Shown here: one piece after another, positions 1 through 6,977 of the stretch | Numbering within the stretch: the first letter of the stretch is position 1 | Layout of the letters: every line of letters starts with the position of its first letter | Source of the DNA: an uncultured Methanobrevibacter sp. | Lineage (GTDB): Archaea > Methanobacteriota > Methanobacteria > Methanobacteriales > Methanobacteriaceae | DNA length: 44,900 nucleotides | Reading direction: 5' to 3' | NCBI GenBank assembly: GCA_902764015.1 | Contig: CACWUH010000002.1 | Span: forward strand, 1 to 44,900 | Made by a program: the position numbers and the translations under genes | Notes under the pieces: generated by a model | The model's database searches: none | What the model was told of the DNA's origin: nothing | What the model saw: the letters and a program-made list of their open reading frames with translations, nothing else

Positions 1-843
1 AGCATCATTGATTGGTACACCGTGACCGGTATTCATTACAAATACACCAGTCATTTTGTGAGGTTTTGCCATGTAACCTGCGTGTGCAGCAATATTACGT
101 GCTTTTTTGATAATTTCTACGATTTTAACACTTCTGAGACATCTTTCTTGGCAAGTGTAACAGGTAGTACACATCCATAAAGCATCGTCAGTGATTACTT
201 CTTCTTTTAAACCAAGTAAACATTTTCTGACAATTTGTCTTACTTTGTATGGAGTTCTTCTTCCAGATGGGCAACTACCACTGCAGGTACCACATTGGAA
301 ACAGTGTTTTACAGTTTCAATTCCAGAATCAATGAATTCAGCAGTGAAATCTGGATCACGGTTTGCATCAGTTAATAATTCTTTATCAGTCAATAAAGTC
401 ATTTTATCTCTCTCTTTATCATTGTTTTTTGAATCTTCATCAGCTTCTTCGGCATCTTTTTTCGCTTCAATTTCTTCATGGATTTCTTCCTTGACGGCCT
501 CGACTTTCTCATGGATTTCTTCCTTGGCAGCCTCAACTTTCTCTTGGATTTCTTCCTTGAAACTTTCAACTTTTTCCTCAATAGGGTCGATGTCGTCAGA
601 AGCTAAATCTTCAACGCTGTCTTCTGATTCTTCAACAGGCGCTTCCTCAACAGGAGCAACTGGTTCCTCAACAGCCACTTCCTCAACTTGAGCAACTGGT
701 TCTTCCTCAGAAACGACAGGTTCATTTTCAGTTATTGAAGATGTAACTTGGACATCATCAGATGTGTTTGATACATCAGTATTGATGTCACTTTCCTCAT
801 TGTCTCCTTTAAACAAGGATTTTAAACGATTTATTATAGACAT
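1..843 (-). CDS. hdrC: CoB-CoM heterodisulfide reductase subunit C, 3' end cut by window edge
   Basis: HdrC is the iron-sulfur electron-transfer subunit of the cytoplasmic heterodisulfide reductase HdrABC, which with MvhADG reduces CoM-S-S-CoB in the last step of methanogenesis. The 281 visible residues hold two ferredoxin motifs of the form Cx2Cx2Cx3CP (Cys181/184/187/191 and Cys225/228/231/235), followed by the usual HdrC continuation to the window edge. The normal HdrC start is the internal Met148 (plus-strand 400-402). The frame instead continues upstream to an ATG at 841-843 that has a strong GAGGTG site 9-10 nt before it, whereas Met148 has only a weak GAGAGA. The extra 147 residues are acidic (Glu, Val, Ala, Ser) and contain three 11-residue units at about 92-124 that look helical. 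Transcription runs leftwards, so hdrB may follow outside the window. The identity is secure; the role of the extension is unknown. Confidence 0.93.
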   Translation of the reverse strand, partial: MSIINRLKSLFKGDNEESDINTDVSNTSDDVQVTSSITENEPVVSEEEPVAQVEEVAVEEPVAPVEEAPVEESEDSVEDLASDDIDPIEEKVESFKEEIQEKVEAAKEEIHEKVEAVKEEIHEEIEAKKDAEEADEDSKNNDKERDKMTLLTDKELLTDANRDPDFTAEFIDSGIETVKHCFQCGTCSGSCPSGRRTPYKVRQIVRKCLLGLKEEVITDDALWMCTTCYTCQERCLRSVKIVEIIKKARNIAAHAGYMAKPHKMTGVFVMNTGHGVPINDA

Positions 844-910
844 TGAAAACACACCTCGGATAATCATTGGATTATTTCCTCAAATCCATACTAATATTCT
901 TTAAAGAAAC

Positions 911-920
911 ATATATAAAG
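911..920 (-). promoter_or_regulatory. Box A of hdrC
   Basis: The minus strand reads TTTATATAT here, a near-perfect archaeal TATA box. It lies about 70 nt upstream of the hdrC start, so transcription should begin near 885-890 and leave a leader of about 45 nt that carries the GAGGTG ribosome site. Confidence 0.6.
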
Positions 921-1017
921 CTTACTAAAATTTTCAATAGTGTAATCAAAAAGGTTACAGTTTATGAAAAATTTATTTAAACCTAAAAATTCAATTATTA
1001 AATAGAAACAAAAATGG

Positions 1018-1770
1018 ATGAGGCAAATGAAGAAAAAATTTGAAATAAAATCACATGACGGCCCTGGCAGAATCGGGAAAATAGACAGTGAACTGACCCC
1101 GAAATTGTTTTTTAAAGACGAGTTGAAGATTGCCCCGAACCAAGGTTCGGCACATAATGTAGACCGTGAAATTGCCGAATTCAACGTCAGGGAAACCTTG
1201 AGGCTGGCCAGTGAAAATGTCGATGAGTGTGACATAGCAGTCATTCAAGGCTCAAAGTACATCGATTTAAGGATTGACTGCTTGAAGAAACTAGAAGAAA
1301 TCGGCTACAATGGATTCATCATAGCCAACGGCGATGCCCTACTGACCAATCCAAAGGATCTCGTTGAAGTCATAGTATCCCTAAAAGAACAAGCTCGAAA
1401 AGATAGTTATTTCATCTTCTCATTTGCCGAAATATCATTCATGCCAATTTTGACATACATGGGAATCGATGGGTTTCTCGCCGATTCCGCAAATTACTAC
1501 AGCCATATGAATGTTTTGCAGACCCCAACCAAAGCATACGATTTGAATACCTATCCAATCTATGAAAACATCTCTCAAAAAGAATTGGAAGAAAAAAACA
1601 TTGAAAATATGAAGTTTGTCATTAAAGAAATCCATGCACACATGAAAAACAAGTCATTGAGAAATCTGGTTGAAGAGAGGTCTGGAACCACACCGCAGAA
1701 CATCTCAACACTAAAAATTCTGGACAGAAACCATATGAATTATCTGCTTGAATACACCCAGCTATTTTAG
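1018..1770 (+). CDS. TGT-like protein related to archaeosine tRNA-ribosyltransferase / ArcS
   Basis: The N-terminus (FEIKSHDGPGRIGKI, about residues 8-22) resembles the opening strand of archaeal tRNA-guanine transglycosylase and ArcS. The C-terminus (LRNLVEERSG, then a LDRN segment) resembles the end of their catalytic-like domain. At 250 residues it is far shorter than TgtA or ArcS (500-650), has no PUA domain, and the middle is strongly diverged, so an active transglycosylase is doubtful. Membership of the TGT/ArcS superfamily is my reading by eye; a tRNA-modification role is inference. The start is uncertain: ATG 1018 has no ribosome site, while ATG 1027 has GATGAGG only 3 nt before it. 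A box A-like AATTTATTTAAA lies near 969-980. It converges with the gene on the other strand and the two reading frames overlap by 9 bp. Confidence 0.6.
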   Translation: MRQMKKKFEIKSHDGPGRIGKIDSELTPKLFFKDELKIAPNQGSAHNVDREIAEFNVRETLRLASENVDECDIAVIQGSKYIDLRIDCLKKLEEIGYNGFIIANGDALLTNPKDLVEVIVSLKEQARKDSYFIFSFAEISFMPILTYMGIDGFLADSANYYSHMNVLQTPTKAYDLNTYPIYENISQKELEEKNIENMKFVIKEIHAHMKNKSLRNLVEERSGTTPQNISTLKILDRNHMNYLLEYTQLF

Positions 1771-2184
1771 GATTGTGAATGTTGAAATGATGTCCCTGAA
1801 TTCCCGTTCGGATTCGCCCGACACGTCCAGCGTCCTCATTTCAAAAATAAATATTTCGCCATTTTCAATGAATACGTAAGTGTGAATGTCAAAATTGATT
1901 TCCGGAGTGTCCATATTTGCGTGGAGCTTTATTGCATCCATATCGGCAATTTTTACAAAATCAGATGCTAAAATAACACCGCCATCATCAGTGAGCGCAT
2001 CCTCCATGAAAACTTTGTAGTCGTCCAGATTTGTGGCCGTCGGAAACATCACCGCATTAATCAGATTGTCCTGGCCTTTAGATAGGGTGGCTATGCAGTC
2101 CGGATTTGAAAGGATATCTGCCTTTTCGACTTCCCAACTGACAGGGTATTCAAAGGTGATCTTGCCCGTGTTGAATGTTTTCAT
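1762..2184 (-). CDS. Small uncharacterised protein, PsbP-like look
   Basis: I do not recognise a characterised family. The 140-residue product opens with a strand-rich segment (KITFEYPVSWEVE) followed by alternating strands and helices and a closing helix with ISTFTILK, the pattern of PsbP/Mog1-like small domains found in many methanogen hypotheticals. There is no signal peptide or membrane segment, so it is probably cytoplasmic. Its ATG overlaps the stop of the upstream coiled-coil gene by one base (TGATG), and its GAGGA site lies inside that gene, so the two are almost certainly co-translated and may work together. Confidence 0.6.
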   Translation of the reverse strand: MKTFNTGKITFEYPVSWEVEKADILSNPDCIATLSKGQDNLINAVMFPTATNLDDYKVFMEDALTDDGGVILASDFVKIADMDAIKLHANMDTPEINFDIHTYVFIENGEIFIFEMRTLDVSGESEREFRDIISTFTILK

Positions 2185-3104
2185 CAGTCTTCCTCATCCT
2201 TTGTTGAAATGTCAATCGTTTCTGGAGATTCATCCTCGATAGTGTCAATATACATGGAAAATGGTTCCGGAAGCTTTGGCATTACTTCCTTTAAGATTTC
2301 AGCAGCATCCAATTCAAGGGCCTGGCCTGAAAGCAGCTGGTTGACATCAAAGTCAAAGTCAAAAGGCTTGAGCAGGTCGTCGGTAGGTACCCTCAGATTG
2401 ATTTTCTTCTTGTTGAGTATCATCTTGAGGGTGCTGGTATTTCTTATCTGCTCGTTCATGTCCTCGACTGTACTTTTTATGTCATAAGCTATGGCCTTAT
2501 TCTTCTCGTTAACATCATGTTTTGCCTTTTCAACAGACCTGTTCAAATCGGCTGCAAGCAAGGCGTTTCTTCTGTTGATGTTATCCCTTGCCTCATCAAT
2601 GACCACATTGATTGCATTCAGGATTGACTTGTTCAATTCGACATTGTAGGCCAGAATCATCTTGTTTTTATAGTCAAGCTCCTTGAAGATGGCGACCCTT
2701 TCATCATTGATTTTCCTGTTCTCCTTATTCAGCTCATGGATTTCATCTTTTGCCTTCATGAGCTCATTTTTATATGCCAGTTCACCTTTAAGAGAATCGA
2801 CATCATCGAAAAATGAAGACTTGAGCGTTTGAATCTGGTTTTGCAGTTCCTCAATCTCGGCATCCTTCGCCTCGATTATATGATAAAACTCATCAAGCCT
2901 TTCATCGGAGAACTGATTGTCAATCAGTTTCTGGTAATCCTCCTGTGACAGGACCTTTACCAAATCGTCATCCTCAAAAGGATCTTCTTTTTTAAGACTT
3001 ACCTGTTTCTGTTTGGATTCCTTTTCAACGGAATTGCCATTTTTATCCTTGCTAGTATACTTTTTAGTGTAAACACGAACGGTTCTAAGTTCCTCGCTAT
3101 CCAT
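2184..3104 (-). CDS. Coiled-coil protein of unknown function
   Basis: The product has 306 residues. After a basic, strand-like N-terminus (about 1-40) comes an acidic segment (about 40-75) and a long charged heptad region with no proline (about 75-215) typical of a two-stranded coiled coil. A short C-terminal region is rich in Glu, Pro and Asp. No enzyme motif is visible. I chose ATG 3104 because GGGTG lies 6-7 nt ahead of it; a GTG at 3113 in the same frame overlaps that site and is unlikely. A minus-strand TTTATATAATG at about 3163-3173 is a good box A. The gene is coupled to the small downstream gene by a one-base overlap. A scaffold or structural role is only inference. Confidence 0.65.
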   Translation of the reverse strand: MDSEELRTVRVYTKKYTSKDKNGNSVEKESKQKQVSLKKEDPFEDDDLVKVLSQEDYQKLIDNQFSDERLDEFYHIIEAKDAEIEELQNQIQTLKSSFFDDVDSLKGELAYKNELMKAKDEIHELNKENRKINDERVAIFKELDYKNKMILAYNVELNKSILNAINVVIDEARDNINRRNALLAADLNRSVEKAKHDVNEKNKAIAYDIKSTVEDMNEQIRNTSTLKMILNKKKINLRVPTDDLLKPFDFDFDVNQLLSGQALELDAAEILKEVMPKLPEPFSMYIDTIEDESPETIDISTKDEED

Positions 3105-3202
3105 TATCGACACCCACTCTATATTAATAAATTTAATTGTTAGTTGGTTAAATAGTTAATCATTATATAAACAAAAAAAAGAAAAAAAGAAAGGAAATAA
3201 TT

Positions 3203-3361
3203 TTATAGTTTGCTTTCTTTTTCCATCCACAACAACATCGCCTCTTCAATTGCTTTGGAATACCAACCAGTTTTGAATAACATCTTATTGGAAGCCAATT
3301 TGCGAAAATTCAAGTCAATGTCATTATTGATGCTAATTGTAACACGTCTGTTTTGAGTCAT
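3203..3361 (-). CDS. 52-residue ribbon-helix-helix DNA-binding protein
   Basis: This short frame encodes MTQNRRVTISINNDIDLNFR followed by a helix-turn-helix-like tail. The layout fits an Arc/MetJ/CopG ribbon-helix-helix monomer: a basic beta strand RRVTISIN at residues 5-12, helix A at about 14-27, a turn with TGWYS, and helix B at about 32-48. Such proteins bind DNA as dimers and often repress their own promoters. No partner toxin gene is adjacent. There is no clear ribosome site; the upstream 25 nt contain a TGTACA-centred palindrome listed separately. The fold call rests on pattern only. Confidence 0.6.
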   Translation of the reverse strand: MTQNRRVTISINNDIDLNFRKLASNKMLFKTGWYSKAIEEAMLLWMEKESKL

Positions 3362-3366
3362 AGAAA

Positions 3367-3382
3367 TAGATTGTACATACTA
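3367..3382. promoter_or_regulatory. Imperfect palindrome, possible RHH operator
   Basis: The 16 bp read TAGATTGTACATACTA, a TAGnnTGTACAnnCTA dyad with perfect arms outside two symmetric mismatched pairs. It ends 5 bp before the start codon of the ribbon-helix-helix gene, where an autorepressor would block initiation. That function is inference. Confidence 0.4.
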
Positions 3383-3591
3383 GTTAATAAATGTTTTAGT
3401 GTTCTCTCAGGTCATTTTGACGCGTGAAATTGAATATTGATGCGCTGTTGAAAAGGGAATTTTTATGATTTTTCGCCGTTATGCTAAAAAATCATGAAGA
3501 GATTGCATGGTCATTAAAAATAATACAAAACATATTTATTCATGAGGATGGATAATATCATATAACAATTACTAATTTAAAGGTGCAAAAA

Positions 3592-4473
3592 ATGTCTAAA
3601 ATGTCAAAAATCGTCGAATATGGAATGAAACGCAAGTTTAAGGACGGCCTTGACGACAAAAACAAGGCCGATGAACATATGAAAGAGCGTTCCCTTGTTG
3701 AAGATGAAACCTACAAGCTGCCAAAACTGATATACCGCACAAAGGTTGAAAACAAAAACATGTTCGGATGTCAGATGGTTATCTTCAATGAGGCCGAAGA
3801 TACCGAGCATATCATCATATACCTCCATGGAGGAGCATATGTTGATGAGATTACACTTCCGCACATCGCTTTCTGCGACAAGCTTGCCAAAAAGACAAAT
3901 TCGACAGTATACACTCCAATCTATCCGCTTGCACCCAACCACACCTTTGAAGAAACCTATCCGATTGTCGAGGAACTTTACAGATTTGCATTGGAAATAG
4001 GAAAACCTATCACCATCATGGGAGACTCCTCGGGAGGAGGATTGTCTGCTGCATTCTGCGAATACCTTACTGCCAATGAGATGGCACAGCCCGAACACCT
4101 GATTCTAATATCCCCATGGGTTGATGTGTCCATGTCGGGAAACTATGACGACTATGTCGAATCAGACCCTATGAGCGGAGTGGAAGGCCTTCGTGAAATG
4201 GGCATTACCTGGGCGGGAGATCTGGACCCGAAGGACTATAGGGTAAGCCCTCTTTTCGGCGAAGTGGCCGGACTTGCGCAGACCACAATATTTTTAGGCA
4301 CACATGAGCAGATTTATCCCGACGTCGTCAAGTTCTATGAAAAGCTGAAGGACAACGGCGTTGATGCCGAACTGATTCTCGGTGAAGAGATGACCCATGT
4401 CTATCCAATCTATCCCTTGGTTCCCGAATCAAAGGAAGCATTTAACCGGATCGTTGAGATAATATTGGGATGA
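3592..4473 (+). CDS. Alpha/beta hydrolase, HSL-type esterase
   Basis: The 293-residue product carries the hormone-sensitive-lipase family signatures: oxyanion-hole HGG at residues 79-81 (YLHGGAYV) and the nucleophile elbow GDSSGG with Ser146. The third catalytic residue is His269 in THVYP, and the acid is probably Glu239 in GTHEQ, which replaces the more usual Asp. There is no signal peptide, so it should be a cytoplasmic carboxylesterase acting on small esters. The start at ATG 3592 follows AAAGGTG with a 5-6 nt spacer; the GTG at 3583 is part of that site. It stands alone, followed by the RNA-rich intergenic region. The natural substrate cannot be told. Confidence 0.85.
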   Translation: MSKMSKIVEYGMKRKFKDGLDDKNKADEHMKERSLVEDETYKLPKLIYRTKVENKNMFGCQMVIFNEAEDTEHIIIYLHGGAYVDEITLPHIAFCDKLAKKTNSTVYTPIYPLAPNHTFEETYPIVEELYRFALEIGKPITIMGDSSGGGLSAAFCEYLTANEMAQPEHLILISPWVDVSMSGNYDDYVESDPMSGVEGLREMGITWAGDLDPKDYRVSPLFGEVAGLAQTTIFLGTHEQIYPDVVKFYEKLKDNGVDAELILGEEMTHVYPIYPLVPESKEAFNRIVEIILG

Positions 4474-4492
4474 TTAGTAGATGATACCTGTC

Positions 4493-4588
4493 CCCCATTT
4501 TACATTTAAGGTTTCGCAAATGTCCAATTTGGGAGAGCAGCATCAGCTTGAACTCTGAATGAACCTCCAAATGAAATCAAAAATGGGG
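4493..4588 (+). other. Inverted-repeat element, possible three-way-junction RNA
   Basis: Just after the esterase stop, CCCCATTTT (4493-4501) pairs perfectly with AAAATGGGG (4580-4588). Inside it are two further stems: ACATTT 4502-4507 with AAATGT 4518-4523, and ATTTGG 4527-4532 with CCAAAT 4567-4572, the latter enclosing a weaker AGAG/CTCT stem. Together they form a compact three-way junction of 96 nt. It could be a 3'-UTR structure of the esterase mRNA or a separate RNA. No box A precedes it on either strand at the right distance. Confidence 0.35.
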
Positions 4589-4596
4589 ATGGAAAG

Positions 4597-4606
4597 TTTT
4601 ATATAT
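4597..4606 (+). promoter_or_regulatory. Box A of small RNA candidate 1
   Basis: TTTTATATAT, centred 26-27 bp before G4629, where the first stem of the RNA candidate begins. The same spacing recurs at the second copy. Confidence 0.55.
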
Positions 4607-4628
4607 CATTAAAACATAATTAATAAAC

Positions 4629-4754
4629 GATATGAATAAAAATTCATGTCTCGTAATAAACATCAATCATTTTATAATCTCCAAAATGTTTGTTATATAT
4701 TTCATTAACGGAAGTAAAACACCATTACTTCCAAACTCCCCCTTTTTTATTTTT
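4629..4754 (+). ncRNA. Small structured RNA candidate, copy 1
   Basis: A predicted transcript of about 120-126 nt. It starts with a 9-bp hairpin with a 4-nt loop (4629-4637 with 4642-4650). A second hairpin has stem CATTTT/AAAATG and loop ATAATCTCC (about 4668-4688). It ends with an 8-bp hairpin (GGAAGTAA 4710-4717 with TTACTTCC 4725-4732), then ACTCCCCC and a T run. A box A lies 26 bp upstream. No reading frame of useful length is present. The same architecture, with compensating changes, recurs at 4988-5109. Confidence 0.6.
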
Positions 4755-4958
4755 GAAAACATGATTACAGCCAATTTAAACCCATCTTAATTTAACAAAA
4801 TAAAATTATCTGCAAATCTGTTTAATTTTGAAGTTTAAAACATTGAATTTTAATCCTCAAAACCGATGAAAACTACCATTTTTAATTATTTAAAAAAACA
4901 TCAATAAACAGAATAATAATTTGAATTAATACACACTGAAAAATCAAATAAAAACATT

Positions 4959-4967
4959 TATATATAA
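4959..4967 (+). promoter_or_regulatory. Box A of small RNA candidate 2
   Basis: TTATATATA, centred about 26 bp before G4988, as in copy 1. The sequence between box and start (ending AATAAACG) is also conserved between the two copies. Confidence 0.55.
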
Positions 4968-4987
4968 TCAAAATATAAGTAATAAAC

Positions 4988-5109
4988 GATATGAAGTGAA
5001 TTTCATATCTTGTGATGAACATCAGTCAACCATTTTATAATCTCCAAAATGATTAGAATATGTTCAAAGGAAGTAGAAACACTTCTACTTCCAACTCCCC
5101 CCGATTTTT
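4988..5109 (+). ncRNA. Small structured RNA candidate, copy 2
   Basis: Homologous to the element at 4629-4754. The first hairpin again has 9 bp and a 4-nt loop (4988-4996 with 5001-5009). The loop ATAATCTCC between CATTTT and AAAATG is identical (about 5031-5051). The 3' hairpin is longer here (10 bp: 5069-5078 with 5083-5092) and is again followed by ACTCCCCC and a T run. Pairs that differ between the copies remain paired (T.G to T-A, T-A to G.T, plus an added G-C), which is the mark of selection on RNA structure. It ends 6 bp before the stop of the convergent dphB. Confidence 0.6.
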
Positions 5110-5115
5110 AAAAAA

Positions 5116-5907
5116 TTAAACATCATCAAGTATTTTAGGATCTGCTCCGGCAATCTCCACCAGATATTCAGCCTCGACAATATGAAGTTTTGACGGAATG
5201 ACAATGCAGTGAAGCGGTCCGCCGAAGTCAAAGCCGATTAATTCGGAAATGCTGCCTGCCTTCACGATTACATCCCTTGAACCGACACGGGCAATGCCCA
5301 TGGCCAATGTGTCGGGAGAAATCATGCCTTCACGGTCCAAATCATCATAGATGCTCATCAGATACTCCAGACCCTGGTTGACAGTCATGTAGCGGTCCTT
5401 GTGAGCCTGGATATCGAGCAACACCAAGGTATGCAGGTCCATCTTAAGGTTTTCCTCAATGGCTTCATAGGGAGATTTCGGATAGAAGTTATAATCCGGA
5501 AACGGTATTGTGGTTACCTTTCCAAACTTGTAGCCCTGAAGACCTGAAATGGCCGGTGCGGAAGACAGAATGGATGATCCGTGAATGACCTCAAAATCGA
5601 TTCCCCTTTTGGAGCATTGAACGAGAAAATCGCTGTGGGTGGTTGCAATCAGAGGGTCTCCTCCTGTGACCAAGGCAACATCACACTCCTCAGCCTCATC
5701 AATGAACTTGTGTTCCTCTTCAACTTCGCCCCTGACCAGCACCTCTATCTTTTGGCCAACCAACTCTTCAATGGCTTCGAAACTTGAACCGAATAAACGT
5801 GATGTGAAAAATTCAGCATAGATTTTGTCGACATTTTTCAAACATTCCAATCCCTTAAGGGAAATATCCCTTTCATCAAATAATCCCAATCCAACTAAGT
5901 AAAACAT
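5116..5907 (-). CDS. dphB: Diphthine synthase
   Basis: DphB is the SAM-dependent methyltransferase that trimethylates the 3-amino-3-carboxypropyl histidine of elongation factor aEF2 in diphthamide synthesis. The 263-residue length and the sequence fit the family throughout: N-terminal MFYLVGLGL (first strand and glycine loop), DISLKGLECL, the SAM-binding VTGGDPLIATTH at about residue 80, and SAPAISGLQGYKFGK at about 110-125. It belongs to the tetrapyrrole-methylase-like class III fold. The ATG at 5907 has no ribosome site. A box A-like TTATTTATG on the minus strand about 26 bp upstream suggests a leaderless transcript. It is divergent from trm5 across 35 bp. Confidence 0.93.
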   Translation of the reverse strand: MFYLVGLGLFDERDISLKGLECLKNVDKIYAEFFTSRLFGSSFEAIEELVGQKIEVLVRGEVEEEHKFIDEAEECDVALVTGGDPLIATTHSDFLVQCSKRGIDFEVIHGSSILSSAPAISGLQGYKFGKVTTIPFPDYNFYPKSPYEAIEENLKMDLHTLVLLDIQAHKDRYMTVNQGLEYLMSIYDDLDREGMISPDTLAMGIARVGSRDVIVKAGSISELIGFDFGGPLHCIVIPSKLHIVEAEYLVEIAGADPKILDDV

Positions 5908-5942
5908 GATATTATTTATATAATCTAAACATAAATAACTTT
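5908..5942. promoter_or_regulatory. Compact divergent promoter, both transcripts probably leaderless
   Basis: The 35 bp between the dphB and trm5 start codons contain TTTATATAA (5915-5923, plus strand), centred 24 bp before the trm5 ATG, and TTATTTATG on the minus strand (about 5930-5938), centred about 26 bp before the dphB ATG. Neither gene has a ribosome site, which matches leaderless initiation. Confidence 0.5.
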
Positions 5943-6944
5943 ATGAAATGTGTAAAGGTTCCATTAAGACAGATAAACGACACCCGCATCAAACTAATGT
6001 CAGATGGATTGATGAATATGGAATATAGAATAAAGACAACGGACGAATTCGGATATATTCCAATAAATGAGGACATCGACGGCTATGCCATTGAAGACAT
6101 TGAACTGGAACCGATGAAAAAGGTTCCCCATAACTTTGCCGAAATACTTCAGGATGAGCTGACCGCTGATGAAATCGAAAATCTGAAGACCTCATTCGAC
6201 ACCATCGGAGACATTGTCATTTTGGAAATACCCGATGAGCTGCAGGACAAAAAGCAGCTTATCGGAGATGCAGCCTACAAGTTCACCAAAAGAAAAGCCA
6301 TCTACATGAAAAAGAGTGCGATAAAGGGAACAATAAGGGTGCGGGATTTGGAGTTTCTCTCAGGAGCGGACGATTCGGTGACCATCCATAAGGAGCATGG
6401 AGTCCGACTGAAACTGGATGTCCGCCAGGTCTACTTTTCGCCCAGACTTGCAACAGAAAGAAAAAGGGTGATGGAAAGCGTGAAGGACGGCGAAAAAATC
6501 CTGGACATGTTTTGTGGAATCGGGCCGTTCCCCATTGTCATTGCAAGAAACAAGGATGTGGACATCACTGCAGTCGACATCAATGAAGCCGCAATCAAAT
6601 ATCTGAATGAAAACATCACTCTGAACAAACTGAAAGGCAATGTCGAAAGTTACTGCGGCGATGTAAGGGAAGTCAGCAAAGGGTTTAAAACAAAATTCGA
6701 TAGAATAATCATGAACCTTCCGGGCCTTGCCTACACTTTCCTTGATGTCAGCTTCGATTTAATTGAAGATGGCGGAATAATCAACTATTACGAGTTCTCC
6801 GATTCATATGAACAGGGAATAAAAAGGTTGAATGATGCCGCAAATTGCGCTGGAAAAAAAGTCGAAATACTAAATACCCGAAAGGTCAAGTCAATATCAC
6901 CTGACGAGTGGCATGTGGCAATCGATGCCAAAATAAAAAAATAA
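5943..6944 (+). CDS. trm5: tRNA (guanine37-N1)-methyltransferase Trm5
   Basis: Trm5 methylates G37 next to the anticodon and prevents frameshifting; in archaea it can also start wyosine synthesis. The 333-residue product has an N-terminal D1-like region. It then shows the family segment YFSPRLATERKR (about 164-175), Rossmann motif I with ILDMFCGIGPF (186-196), the acidic SAM-ribose loop AVDINEAA (210-217) and the catalytic-site motif NLPG (258-261). Length and motif order match archaeal Trm5b. The ATG at 5943 is 24 bp from a strong box A and has no ribosome site. Its neighbour dphB is also a translation-factor modifier, so the pair shares a theme. Confidence 0.9.
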   Translation: MKCVKVPLRQINDTRIKLMSDGLMNMEYRIKTTDEFGYIPINEDIDGYAIEDIELEPMKKVPHNFAEILQDELTADEIENLKTSFDTIGDIVILEIPDELQDKKQLIGDAAYKFTKRKAIYMKKSAIKGTIRVRDLEFLSGADDSVTIHKEHGVRLKLDVRQVYFSPRLATERKRVMESVKDGEKILDMFCGIGPFPIVIARNKDVDITAVDINEAAIKYLNENITLNKLKGNVESYCGDVREVSKGFKTKFDRIIMNLPGLAYTFLDVSFDLIEDGGIINYYEFSDSYEQGIKRLNDAANCAGKKVEILNTRKVKSISPDEWHVAIDAKIKK

Positions 6945-6977
6945 GAAAATTATTAATCTTAGCGACTAATAATTCAT

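Noticed and set aside
399..581. 60-codon Lys/Arg-rich minus-strand frame
   Set aside because: It is a second frame of the same hdrC repeat region; the HdrC frame continues through with a strong start signal.
191..691. 166-codon plus-strand open frame
   Set aside because: It is antisense to hdrC; its Ser-rich product mirrors the Glu-rich repeats on the coding strand.
5011..5030. GTGATGA and CTGA-like words in the second RNA candidate, resembling C/D-box RNA
   Set aside because: The first copy has GTAATAA at the same place, so the C box is not conserved, while the hairpins are.
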